Assembly (NCBI GenBank): GCA_963810945.1
Contig: CAWEPI010000014.1
Location: 1 to 64,000, forward strand
Reading direction: 5' to 3'
Source: JAOUEA01 sp963810945
Lineage (GTDB): Bacteria; Actinomycetota; UBA4738; HRBIN12
DNA length: 64,000 nucleotides
The notes under the pieces were generated by a model. That model ran no database searches. It saw nothing but the letters and a program-made list of their open reading frames with translations, and was not told the DNA's origin. This document shows positions 25,959 to 35,223 of the stretch, piece after piece. A program made the translations under genes and the position numbers. Position 1 is the stretch's first letter; each line of letters begins with the position of its first letter.

Positions 25959-28315
25959 GCGCCACCTCCCCGTGCGTCCTGGATAGCTCGCCAGACCCGT
26001 TCGGGCGAGGCGGGCTTGCCCACGTCGGTCACGCCGAGGTGGCTGACGGCATCGACCACCGCGTTCACCACGGCGGGCGGCGCGGCGATCGTGCCGGCCT
26101 CGCCGATGCCCTTCACCCCGAGCGGATTCGTGGTCGAGGGCGTCTGCTGGCTGTTGTCGAGCACCATCGTCGGGATCTCCACCGCGGAGGGCACGAGGTA
26201 CTGCGTCATCGACGAGGTCATGAGGTTGCCGCTCTCGTCGTAGATCGCTTCCTCGTACAGCGCCTCCGCGATGCCCTGCGCGACGCCCCCGTGCACCTGG
26301 CCCTCCACGATCATCGGGTTGATGATCGTGCCGCAGTCGTCGACCGCCACGTACTTCACGATGTCCGTCTTGCCCGTCTCGGTGTCGACCTCCACGATGC
26401 AGACGTGCGCGCCTGAGGGCCACGTGAAGTTGGGCGGGTCGTACACGGCGGTGGCGTTCAGGTGTGGCTCCGTGCCGGCCGGCAGGTCGTGCGCGTGCCA
26501 CGCCGAGACCGCGAGGTCGGGGATCGTGCGCGCCTTCTCGGGCGCCCCCTTCACGCGGTAGGAGCCCTCGGCCCACTCGAGGTCGTCCTCGCTCACCTCC
26601 AACTCGTGCGCCGCGATCGTGCGGGCCTTCTCCTTGATCTTCTCCATCGCGAAGTGCAACGCGACGCCGCCGACGGAGACCGACCGTGAGCCGTACGTGT
26701 CCATGCCGAGTGGCGTGACCTGCGTGTCTCCGTGCAGGACCTCGACGTCGTCGGGCGTGATGCCGAGACCGTCTGCGACGATCTGCGCCCAAGCCGTCTC
26801 GTGGCTCTGGCCGTGCGGCGACGTCCCCGTCTTCACGATCACCTGTCCCGAGGGCAGGCACTCGATCGTGGCGCCGTCCCACCCGCCGGCCGCGTAGCGC
26901 AGCGCACCCAGGATGTTGGACGGGGCCAAGCCGCACATCTCGATGTAGGTGCTGAGCCCGATCCCGAGCTGGAGGGTGTCGCCCCGGTCTCGTCGGGCCT
27001 TCTGCTCCTTGCGCACCTCGTCGTAGCCACTCAGCTCCAGGGCCTTGTCCAGGAGCGGCTCGTAGTTGCCGGAGTCGACGTTCAGGCCGCAGATGGCGGT
27101 CGTGGCCTCGTCGAACGGCGGATGCAGGTTCATCCGGCGCACGTCCGCCGGGTCCTTGCCCACCGTGCGCGCGAAGGCGTCGACCAGGCGTTCGAGCACG
27201 TAGGTCGCCTCCGGACGCCCGGCGCCCCGGTAGGCGTCGGTGGGGGTGCAGTTGGTGAGCACGCCGCGGAACTCGTAGTGGTACGCCTCGGGCTGATACG
27301 GCCCCATGTACACCCAGCCCCCGAGCTCGGGGATCCCGGGTGTGAGCAGCTGGTAGTACGCGCCCATGTCCGCGATCTCCACGAACTTCACCCCGAGGAT
27401 CTTCCCGTCCTCGGTGCCCGCGATCGTGCAGTCGTGCGTCACGCCCCGGCCGTGGATCGTGGCGACGTAGTTCTCCGATCGCTCCTCGATCCATTTCACC
27501 GGACGCCCGCTCAGTTTGGCGAGCGCCAGCGCGAGGGCCTCCTCGGCGTAGACGTTGAGCTTGGAGCCGAACCCCCCGCCCACGTCGGGGGCGATCACCC
27601 GGAACTTGGACTCGGGGATGCCCACCACGCCGCAGAGCGTCACCTTCGTGATGTGCGGGATCTGCGTGGCGCTCACGAGCGTCCACTCATCCATCGCCGG
27701 GATGCCGAACGCGAGGCACCCGCGCGGCTCGATCGCGTTCGGGATCAGGCGGGGCTGGTGGTAGCGCTCGTGCACGATCACCGGGGCTGTGTCGAAGACC
27801 GTCGCGTCCCCGCCGCCACCGTGGTCCCAGTGCACGGTGACGTTGGTGCCCAGCTCCTCGTGCAAGATCGGGGCGCCTTCGGCCATCGCCGCCTCCATGT
27901 CGGTGACGGCGGGGAGCTCGCTGACCGTGACGGAAACGAGTTCCGCGGCGTCGGCCGCCTGCTCCCGCGACTCGGCGAGCACCACCGCCACCGCGTCGCC
28001 GTGGAACCGGATCTTGTCCTTCGTGAGCGGGTAGTGCGTCGGCACCTTGATGTCTTCGGTGATCGGCCAGACGAAGGGCAGGCCGCCGAGCTCGAGGTCC
28101 GCTGCGGTGTAGACGCCGACCACCCCAGGCATGGCCTCCGCCGCGGCCGTGTCGATCGCGTCGACCGTTGCGTGGACGTAGGGCGGACGGACCAGGGCCA
28201 TCCAGAGCATCCCCGGCATCGTCTGGTTGTCGACGTAGCTCGCCTGTCCGGTGAGCAGGTCGGGATCCTCCTTGCGGAGGACCTCACGGCCGATGAACGG
28301 TTCGGTAGCGACCAT
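25955..28315 (-). CDS. Form II-type molybdenum hydroxylase large subunit
   Basis: 786 aa. It binds molybdopterin-cytosine dinucleotide and carries the active site. Family motifs are APDVGGGFGSKL, WIEERSENYVATIHGR and GVKGIGEAGTIAAPPA, which holds the catalytic Glu. The active-site loop reads AYRGAGR (Ala361 to Arg367), with Gly where form I CO dehydrogenase has Cys. It therefore belongs to the form II/other xanthine dehydrogenase-like group. Its substrate may be an aldehyde, N-heterocycle or something else; CO oxidation is not assured. It is 12 bp after the small-subunit gene. Confidence 0.9.
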   Translation of the reverse strand: MVATEPFIGREVLRKEDPDLLTGQASYVDNQTMPGMLWMALVRPPYVHATVDAIDTAAAEAMPGVVGVYTAADLELGGLPFVWPITEDIKVPTHYPLTKDKIRFHGDAVAVVLAESREQAADAAELVSVTVSELPAVTDMEAAMAEGAPILHEELGTNVTVHWDHGGGGDATVFDTAPVIVHERYHQPRLIPNAIEPRGCLAFGIPAMDEWTLVSATQIPHITKVTLCGVVGIPESKFRVIAPDVGGGFGSKLNVYAEEALALALAKLSGRPVKWIEERSENYVATIHGRGVTHDCTIAGTEDGKILGVKFVEIADMGAYYQLLTPGIPELGGWVYMGPYQPEAYHYEFRGVLTNCTPTDAYRGAGRPEATYVLERLVDAFARTVGKDPADVRRMNLHPPFDEATTAICGLNVDSGNYEPLLDKALELSGYDEVRKEQKARRDRGDTLQLGIGLSTYIEMCGLAPSNILGALRYAAGGWDGATIECLPSGQVIVKTGTSPHGQSHETAWAQIVADGLGITPDDVEVLHGDTQVTPLGMDTYGSRSVSVGGVALHFAMEKIKEKARTIAAHELEVSEDDLEWAEGSYRVKGAPEKARTIPDLAVSAWHAHDLPAGTEPHLNATAVYDPPNFTWPSGAHVCIVEVDTETGKTDIVKYVAVDDCGTIINPMIVEGQVHGGVAQGIAEALYEEAIYDESGNLMTSSMTQYLVPSAVEIPTMVLDNSQQTPSTTNPLGVKGIGEAGTIAAPPAVVNAVVDAVSHLGVTDVGKPASPERVWRAIQDARGGGA

Positions 28316-28327
28316 CGGTGTCCCCCC

Positions 28328-28804
28328 TCAGGCCTTCGCGCCGCTCATGGAACCCGCGGCGTCGAGGATCGACTTCACGATGTTCTGATAGCCCGTGCAG
28401 CGGCAGAGGTTGCCCTCGAGCGACTCGCGGACCTCCTCCTCCGTAGGGTTGGGGTTCTCCTTCAGGTAGCTCGCGGCCGCCATGATCATGCCCGGCGTGC
28501 AGTAGCCGCACTGCAGCCCGTGGTTGCGATGGAACGCCTCCTGCAGCGGATGGAGCTGATCGCCGTCAGCCATCGCCTCGATCGTGGTGACCTCGCGGCC
28601 GTCGGCCTGCGCCGTCAGCAGGGTGCAGGACTTCACGGACTCCCCGTCCAGCAGCACCGTGCAGCTGCCGCACGAGGAGGTGTCGCATCCGACGTTGGTT
28701 CCGGTGAGTCCGAGGGTCTCTCGGAGGAAGTACACGAGGAGCGTGCGCGGCTCGACGTCGGCCTCTCGCTGCTCCCCGTTGACGTTGACGGACACGTGCG
28801 TCAC
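28328..28804 (-). CDS. Molybdenum hydroxylase [2Fe-2S] small subunit, CoxS-like
   Basis: 158 aa from GTG 28804, chosen because AAGGGAGGGG precedes it and the frame then starts VTHVSVNVNGEQ as in the family; an upstream start at 28840 would add 12 odd residues. The plant-type ferredoxin cluster is GCDTSSCGSCTVLLDG plus a later Cys. The second cluster is CGYCTPG and CRCTGYQNIV. It is the first gene of the small-large-medium operon. The 97 bp upstream to 28901 form the promoter region, with no clear boxes. Confidence 0.9.
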   Translation of the reverse strand: MTHVSVNVNGEQREADVEPRTLLVYFLRETLGLTGTNVGCDTSSCGSCTVLLDGESVKSCTLLTAQADGREVTTIEAMADGDQLHPLQEAFHRNHGLQCGYCTPGMIMAAASYLKENPNPTEEEVRESLEGNLCRCTGYQNIVKSILDAAGSMSGAKA

Positions 28805-28901
28805 GGGCGAACCCCTCCCTTCGCAGGACGTGCAGGGCATGCGTGGCTTCGGTGAGGCGGGAGTCTAATCCTGCGTGCGGAGACGCGCGAACCGAGCGCG
28901 G

Positions 28902-29474
28902 CTACCAGGTGCGATCGGTAGCTTCGAGCGCGGCGACGCCCGTGCAGTCCAGGACGGAGGACCCGTACGTGATGCCGGCCCCGGTCCCGATGCGGATGTA
29001 GAAGCAGCGTCCGCCGCTCGACATCACCGCCGCGGCCCATGCGCTCCCCGTGGCGGCGACGCTCACGACCGTGGGCACGGGGGAAGCGCCGTCCGTGAAG
29101 GTCAGCCCGCGTGTCGCGTTGGCGAGCTGACGCGGACCCGCCTCTACGAACGCGGTGGGGCCGGCGGCGATCTTCCGCGCGGCCGCGAGGGCGTCGCGGG
29201 CCGTCCGACGCGCGTCGAGGTCGTCGGCGGAGACCGTGACCGCGGCGGCCGTGGGCTCGAGCGCCGTGCCCGAGATGGTGTCCACGAAGTTCGCCGAGGT
29301 CTCGTGCCGCTCCGCACGGGCGAAGCTCGCGCGTTCGCTCTGGATCACGACCCGCGCGCACCAGGTCATGCCGATCGACACCACGACGGCGGCGGCCACG
29401 GCCTTGACCACCCGGGGCCGAACGCGACGCCGCAGTGGGACCGGAACCGCACGGAACGCGAAGGTGTCGCTCAT
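28902..29474 (-). CDS. Single-helix exported protein, possibly pilin-like
   Basis: 190 aa. A short Arg-rich N-terminus (VPVPLRRRVRPRVV) is followed by one hydrophobic helix (KAVAAAVVVSIGMTWCARVV). The outside domain is Ala/Thr-rich and ends with TGSAWAAAVMSSGGRCFYIR and a partner cysteine in LDCTG. The C-terminal pattern resembles actinobacterial type IV pilin-like proteins, in which two cysteines close a loop, but the prepilin peptidase site is not clear. Low certainty; it may simply be a membrane-anchored secreted protein. Confidence 0.5.
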   Translation of the reverse strand: MSDTFAFRAVPVPLRRRVRPRVVKAVAAAVVVSIGMTWCARVVIQSERASFARAERHETSANFVDTISGTALEPTAAAVTVSADDLDARRTARDALAAARKIAAGPTAFVEAGPRQLANATRGLTFTDGASPVPTVVSVAATGSAWAAAVMSSGGRCFYIRIGTGAGITYGSSVLDCTGVAALEATDRTW

Positions 29475-29642
29475 ATCCGTTCCGCTATCGGCCGGGGAAG
29501 GCGCCGGCGTTAGCTCCGGCGATCCGACGGCCTTACGGCGGACGCACTAGGCGACCGAGACCCTCCTGGTCTACAGTCGCCCGGACCATCGCCGCGCCGA
29601 CCGCGTCCGCCCGCCGCGTGTTCAGCTGGAGGGAGGCATGTC

Positions 29643-30579
29643 GTGCAACGTCGCTCGAAGCGCTTCGTGCTCGCGACGATCCTGGCATCTGTGGTGATCG
29701 GGGTGGCGCCGGCCACCGCCTCACCGAAGGATCACGGTCGCGATCGAACGTCATCCTTGATCGTCTTCGACACGCGCTACGGCGCCGAGGTGTCGCAGAT
29801 CTTCACGGTCCATCCGAACGGCAGCGGCCTTCGGCAGCTGACGCACTCCGCCGAGCGCGGGGCGTGGGATCCGGCGTTCTCGCCGGACGGGGGCCATGTC
29901 GCGTTCGTGCTGGACGGGCCCACCGGCAGTAGCCTCTGGCTGATGCGGACGGACGGCAGCGACCGCCGCCGCGTCCGTCGGGACGCCGGGCACGACGACT
30001 TCGCGCCCGCGTGGGCGCCGGGCGGGTCAGATCGTCTTCGTCCGATGCCATCAGGGCCCCGGCTATCCCTGCCGGATCGCACGGATGGATGCGGATGGGA
30101 CGAACCTCGTCGAGCTGACCCGCGGGTTCTGGCACGACGGGACCGGCCCGTTCGGGTCCTTCCCGGGCGAGCTCGGCCCGACGGTCTCCCCCGACGGGAA
30201 CCGGATCGCGTTCGCCAGCGACCGCGGAGGGTTCGACGGCCGGGTCTTCGTGATGGACGCGAACGGGGATCACCTCCACCCGGTCAGTCCGCCGGCGCTG
30301 GCGGCGGGAGATCCGTCCTGGTCGCCCGACGGCCGATGGATCGCGGTGACAGGCGATCCCGCCAACGGCACCACCTTCCTGATGCATCCCGATGGGAGCG
30401 GCCTCCACGCGGTGGAGCCCGGCGCCCTGTTCGCCGCCTTCTCACCGTCGGGCCGACGCCTGGTCGGGCTGGCCGAGCCGAGCGGCAGATTGGCCACGTT
30501 CTCCGTCCGAGGCGGGCCGATGACGGAGATCGACGGGACGGACGGCGGAACCTTCTCGGACTGGGAGGTCGTGCGATGA
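29643..30579 (+). pseudogene. Secreted TolB/WD40-like beta-propeller protein with one frameshift
   Basis: It starts at GTG 29643 (GGAGGGAGG upstream) with a signal peptide (RFVLATILASVVIGVAPATA). The propeller repeats are the PD40 type: HPNGSGLRQLTH with WDPAFSPDGGHVAFV, TDGSDRRRV with FAPAWAPGG, and DADGTNLVELT with PTVSPDGNRIAFASD. Two more repeats follow. The frame shifts near 30027, between WAPGG and QIVFVRCHQG. Joined length is about 310 aa. The next gene starts 4 bp before its stop and encodes a similar propeller, so they form a tandem pair. Confidence 0.75.
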
Positions 30580-31653
30580 AGCGGCTCTCGATCCTCATCC
30601 TCGCGATCTCCTGGCGATCGCGCCTGCGATCCTCTCGGCCGGTGAGGACGCGGCCGGCGCTCCGCGTCGGCCGACCGCGGCCGCGGGAGGAACCCGGATC
30701 GCGTTCGAGCATTGCGCGCGGCGCTGCCAGGTCTACACCGCGGATCCAGACGGGTCCTCGCTCCGGCGCGTGACGCGTGCCGGCGGGGGAGGCGCCTTCC
30801 AGCCGACCTGGTCCCCCGATGGCACCCGCCTCGCCTATGTCAGCGACGCCTCCGGACGGTTCGAGATCTGGATCGTCGACGCCGACGGGTCGAACGCGCG
30901 GCGCCTGACGCACGAGCAACTCGACCATGCGGCGTTCTGGCCTCACTTCTCCCCCGGCGGCCGGTGGGTGCTCTTCACCGACTGCGCGGGCGACGATTGC
31001 GACGGCGGGATCTCGGCGGTCCGCGTCGACGGGACCCATCAGCACGCGATCACGCCCAACAGCGGGACGTCGTTCAACGACGGCAGCCTCTCGCCGGACG
31101 GCTCGCGACTCGCGTACCAGCGCTGGCACGAAGGAGGGGTCACGTCGGCGATCTACGTGGCGCGGGCGCGACGGGAGCGGCGAACGCCGCATCACGCGCC
31201 CGGGCTCTCCTGGCCTTCGCGCCGGAGTGGCGACCGGACGGACGACGGATCGCCTTCGCCAGCGATCTCTACGGCGATCGTCCGTTCGGGTCCATCTACA
31301 CGATCTCGGCGAACAGCGCCGACGTCGTGCGGGTCACCCATCCGCCGTTCCCGAGCACGGACTCGGGGCCCAGCTATGCCCCCGGGGGTGACCGGCTCGT
31401 GTTCGAATCCGACCGCGCCTATCCCGATGGTTGCTGTCACTCCCTGTTCATCGTGGATGCCGACGGGACGGGGCTCACCGCCGTCTCGCTCCCATGGGAT
31501 GCCTACGATCCCTCGTGGGGCCCGGCGCCTGCGATCCCGGGAGGCGTGCCGCGCGCGCCGGCGGGGCCGGCTCGGACATCCGCGTCCCGATCCCGCATCT
31601 GCGCGCGCATGCCGGCGGCCGTCCGCCGAGGGTTCTGCATGGCGCCGGGCTGA
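30576..31653 (+). pseudogene. Second TolB/WD40-like propeller protein with several frameshifts
   Basis: ATG 30576 overlaps the previous stop. The signal peptide is split: MKRLSILILAI, then in another frame LAIAPAILSAGEDAAGA. PD40 repeats follow: DPDGSSLRRVTR with FQPTWSPDGTRLAYVSD, DADGSNARRLTH, and VDGTHQHAITP. Near 31170 and 31205 two further shifts pass through DGSGERRITRP to FAPEWRPDGRRIAFASDLYG and DADGTGLTAVSLPWD. At least three indels occur in 1.1 kb, the highest density in the window. It is a tandem paralogue of the gene at 29643. Confidence 0.75.
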
Positions 31654-31703
31654 TCCGGAGGCGACGGCGGACGCTCGCGCCAAACGTGTGCGAGCATCGC
31701 GGT

Positions 31704-32837
31704 ATGAGCGAGATCAGCGACGTGCTGGCGGCGATCGAGTCGCTCTCGGCCAAGGGCGAGCGGATGGCGCTCGCCACGATCGTCGCCGTGCGTGGGTCGA
31801 CGTACCGACGCCCCGGCGCGCGTCTCCTGGTGCCCGAGGACGGGGCCCCGATCGGCAACATCAGCGGCGGCTGCCTGGAAGGCGACGTGGCCGACGTGGC
31901 GCGGGTCGTGATGGAGGAGGGCACGGCGCGCCTCGCGGGATGGGACCTCACGGCCGACGACGACGCCGTGTGGGGTCTGGGGCTCGGGTGCAACGGGGCG
32001 ATCGAGGTGTTCATCGAGCCGGCCGAGCAGGCCGCCCAGGTGGCCGGGGCGCTGCGGATGGCCCTCGAGGAGGCGCGCCCGATCAGCGTCGTGACCGTGC
32101 TCGAGTCCGGGCGCGCCGGCGTGGAGCCCGGCGCCCGGCTGATCGTGCGCCCCGACGGCGCGAGCGAAGGCACGCTGGGCGACCCCGACGTCGACGTCGA
32201 GGCCCTCGCGGCCGCGGGCGAGCAGCTCGCCTTCGAGCGTTCGGAGATCCGGACCCTGCCCGGCGGCGTCCGCGCGTTCGTCGAGGTGCTGGAGCCGCCG
32301 CTGCGCCTGCTCGTCTGCGGCGCCGGGCACGACGCGATCCCCCTCGTGCGCGCCGCCGCCGGCCTCGGCTGGAACGCGTTGGTGGTCGACGACCGCCCGG
32401 CCTTCCTCACCGCCGACCGCTACCCGGAAGCGGCGGGGTTCGTCCCGGTGGACGCCCCCGAGCACGTCGCGAAGGCCACCGATGTGGACGACCACACCTA
32501 TGCGGTGGTGATGACCCACAACTTCCTGCGGGACAAGGAGTACCTGCGGGCGCTCGTCGACACGCCGGCCGCCTACATCGGGATGCTCGGCCCGGGCGCG
32601 CGGACGGAGCGCCTCCTGATGGAGCTCCGCGACGAGGGTGTCGAGATCACCGACGAGGTGCGGGCGCGGATCCACGGTCCCGCGGGGCTCGACCTTGGGA
32701 GCGAGGGCCCGGAGGAGATCGCGGGCTCGATCGTGGCGGAGATCGTGGCGGTCCGCCGCGGGCGGCGCGGCGGCTTCCTGAAGGAGCGCCCCGGACCGAT
32801 CCACGACCGGCCGCGCCCGGGCGCCGAAGCCCGTTAG
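31704..32837 (+). CDS. XdhC/CoxI family molybdenum hydroxylase maturation protein
   Basis: 377 aa from ATG 31704. The N-terminal XdhC_CoxI domain has IVAVRGSTYRRPGARLLVPE and NISGGCLEGDVADVAR. The C-terminal Rossmann domain has LRLLVCGAGHDAIPLVRAAA, then VMTHNFLRDKEYLRAL and PAAYIGMLGPGARTERLL. Family members bind and sulfurate the molybdenum cofactor before insertion. It lies between the form II operon and the form I operon and may serve either. Convergent with two small membrane protein genes, with a 4-bp overlap at its end. Confidence 0.9.
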   Translation: MSEISDVLAAIESLSAKGERMALATIVAVRGSTYRRPGARLLVPEDGAPIGNISGGCLEGDVADVARVVMEEGTARLAGWDLTADDDAVWGLGLGCNGAIEVFIEPAEQAAQVAGALRMALEEARPISVVTVLESGRAGVEPGARLIVRPDGASEGTLGDPDVDVEALAAAGEQLAFERSEIRTLPGGVRAFVEVLEPPLRLLVCGAGHDAIPLVRAAAGLGWNALVVDDRPAFLTADRYPEAAGFVPVDAPEHVAKATDVDDHTYAVVMTHNFLRDKEYLRALVDTPAAYIGMLGPGARTERLLMELRDEGVEITDEVRARIHGPAGLDLGSEGPEEIAGSIVAEIVAVRRGRRGGFLKERPGPIHDRPRPGAEAR

Positions 32838-33139
32838 CGGGGCGGCGGCGCTCCCGCGCGCAGCGTCCGCGCGAGGTGCATGGAGGCCATCAGCCCGAGC
32901 ACGCCCATCGCCGTCGCGGAACCGACGATGCCCATCGCGGCCACCATCGGGAGCAACCGGCCGCCCAGCCGACCCCTGAGTAGGGTCACGGCGGTGAGGA
33001 GATCGGCGCCGAGGGGGAGGCCGAGCAGCGCTCGCGCGAGGGAGAGGAAGATGAAGAGGGCGCTCAGCACCGAGACGACCGCCCCGACCCCGACGAGACC
33101 GGCGAGCCATCCCTCGCGAGGAACGCGTCCCTCACGCAT
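32834..33139 (-). CDS. Small membrane protein of unknown function
   Basis: 101 aa with two or three hydrophobic helices: WLAGLVGVGAVVSVLSALFI, FLSLARALLGLPLGA and LLPMVAAMGIVGSATAMGVL. It starts 8 bp before the stop of the preceding gene (33132-33578), so the two are co-translated. No family recognised. The pair is divergent from the form I CO dehydrogenase operon. Confidence 0.55.
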   Translation of the reverse strand: MREGRVPREGWLAGLVGVGAVVSVLSALFIFLSLARALLGLPLGADLLTAVTLLRGRLGGRLLPMVAAMGIVGSATAMGVLGLMASMHLARTLRAGAPPPR

Positions 33140-33578
33140 GGCGCCGGAGCTCCTGTGCCCGACGCAGCAACCACAGCGCCAACATCACCGCCAGGGCGCC
33201 CTCCCACAAAGGCTGGGCGAACTGCGCGAGCACCCCGACCCACACCGGCGGGCCCGAGCCGAGCCCGCTGCTTCCGGTCGCCAGGTACGACCAGAGCGTG
33301 TCGATGCTCGTGGCCAGCACCCAGATGGGGGCGGCGACGAAGACGATCCAGCTCAGTACGCGAGGAAGTTGGTGATGCACCCGCATCCAGTGATCGAGCC
33401 GGCGATACTCCCGATCGGCGTCCGCGAAGCCGTCGGCATCTCCGGCGAACGCCGCCAGAGCGGGATCGCTCCTCGGCTGTCCCGAGCGCCAGATGCCGTA
33501 CCCGTCCTCGGTTTCCGCGAGCACGTACCATCGACCCTGGGAGACGACGCCGAGCTCGTCCCCCGCACCCGCCTCCAT
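33132..33578 (-). CDS. Membrane protein of unknown function, two helices
   Basis: 148 aa from ATG 33578, with GAGAGGG 8 nt upstream; further in-frame ATGs at 33599 and 33608 are weaker. A soluble N-terminal part (WYVLAETEDGYGIWRSG, then FADADREYRRLDHWMRVHHQ) precedes two membrane helices (LSWIVFVAAPIWVLATSI and PLWEGALAVMLALWLLRRAQ). It is the first gene of a two-gene operon. Its start is 251 bp from coxM, on the other strand. Function unknown. Confidence 0.55.
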   Translation of the reverse strand: MEAGAGDELGVVSQGRWYVLAETEDGYGIWRSGQPRSDPALAAFAGDADGFADADREYRRLDHWMRVHHQLPRVLSWIVFVAAPIWVLATSIDTLWSYLATGSSGLGSGPPVWVGVLAQFAQPLWEGALAVMLALWLLRRAQELRRHA

Positions 33579-33637
33579 CCCCGTTCCCTCTCCGCGCATC
33601 CGCTGCATCGTAGTCGGTTCACAGCATCGCCATTGAG

Positions 33638-33667
33638 TTGCCCTATCGCGCCAACCGTGCTGATAAT
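33638..33667 (+). promoter_or_regulatory. Probable promoter of the form I CO dehydrogenase operon
   Basis: TTGCCC (33638-33643) and GATAAT (33662-33667) are 18 bp apart, the best sigma-70-type promoter seen in the window. It leaves a leader of about 155 nt before coxM, long enough for further regulation. The gap 33579-33829 contains no gene. Confidence 0.6.
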
Positions 33668-33829
33668 CGCGAAGCGGTCGCCCGATGCGGGGCGACGAGA
33701 CGCTTGGGAGGTCCATCTGAACGGCACCGTCGTTACCCCTGCGTCCTCCGCGCTGCGCCGCCGACGGCCGCCCGCCCGTGCTCTCTGCGGCGTCGCCCTG
33801 GTTCCATCCCTGTTCGGAAGGGAGATCTG

Positions 33830-34699
<870 letters not shown>

Positions 34700-34712
34700 G
34701 GGGGATCTGACG

Positions 34713-35210
34713 ATGGAGATCAAGGTCAACGTCAACGGGACAGAGCACGCGACGGACGTCGAGGATCGGCTCCTGCTCGTCCATCTGATCCGCGAGGTGC
34801 TCGGACTCACAGGCACCCACATCGGCTGCGACACGTCGAACTGCGGCGCCTGCACGGTCCTGCTCGAGGGCACGCCCGTGAAGTCCTGCACGATGTTCGC
34901 CGCCCAGGCGGACGGCCGCGAGATCACCACGGTCGAGGGCCTGATGGCGGGCGCGGAGCTCCATCCCGTCCAGGCGGCCTTCAAGGAACACCACGGCCTG
35001 CAGTGCGGGTACTGCACCCCCGGCATGATGCTGGTGGGCGCGGCGCTGATCGAACGGAACCCCGATCCCAGCGACGACGACGTGCGCTGGGCCATCTCCG
35101 GGAACATCTGCCGCTGCACCGGCTACATGAACATCGTGAAGGCGATCCAGGCCGCCGCCCAGGCGAAGGCGGGCGCAGCGCCCGCCGCCGTCGAAGCCGC
35201 GAACGCCTGA
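34713..35210 (+). CDS. coxS: Form I CO dehydrogenase small [2Fe-2S] subunit
   Basis: 165 aa. The first cluster motif is GCDTSNCGACTVLLEG followed by KSCTMFA. The second is LQCGYCTPGMM with NICRCTGYMNIVKAIQ. The C-terminal tail is Ala-rich. A GGGGATCTG site precedes ATG 34713. The two [2Fe-2S] clusters carry electrons from the Mo-Cu centre in CoxL to FAD in CoxM. Length and motif spacing match known CoxS. Confidence 0.94.
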   Translation: MEIKVNVNGTEHATDVEDRLLLVHLIREVLGLTGTHIGCDTSNCGACTVLLEGTPVKSCTMFAAQADGREITTVEGLMAGAELHPVQAAFKEHHGLQCGYCTPGMMLVGAALIERNPDPSDDDVRWAISGNICRCTGYMNIVKAIQAAAQAKAGAAPAAVEAANA

Positions 35211-35223
35211 GAGGAGGAGCCGC

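Noticed and set aside
25134..27686. An 850-aa open frame on the minus strand spanning two cox-type genes
   Set aside because: Only its last 274 codons are the real FAD subunit. The upstream part is an out-of-frame shadow of the large subunit, rich in Arg and Gly with no motifs.
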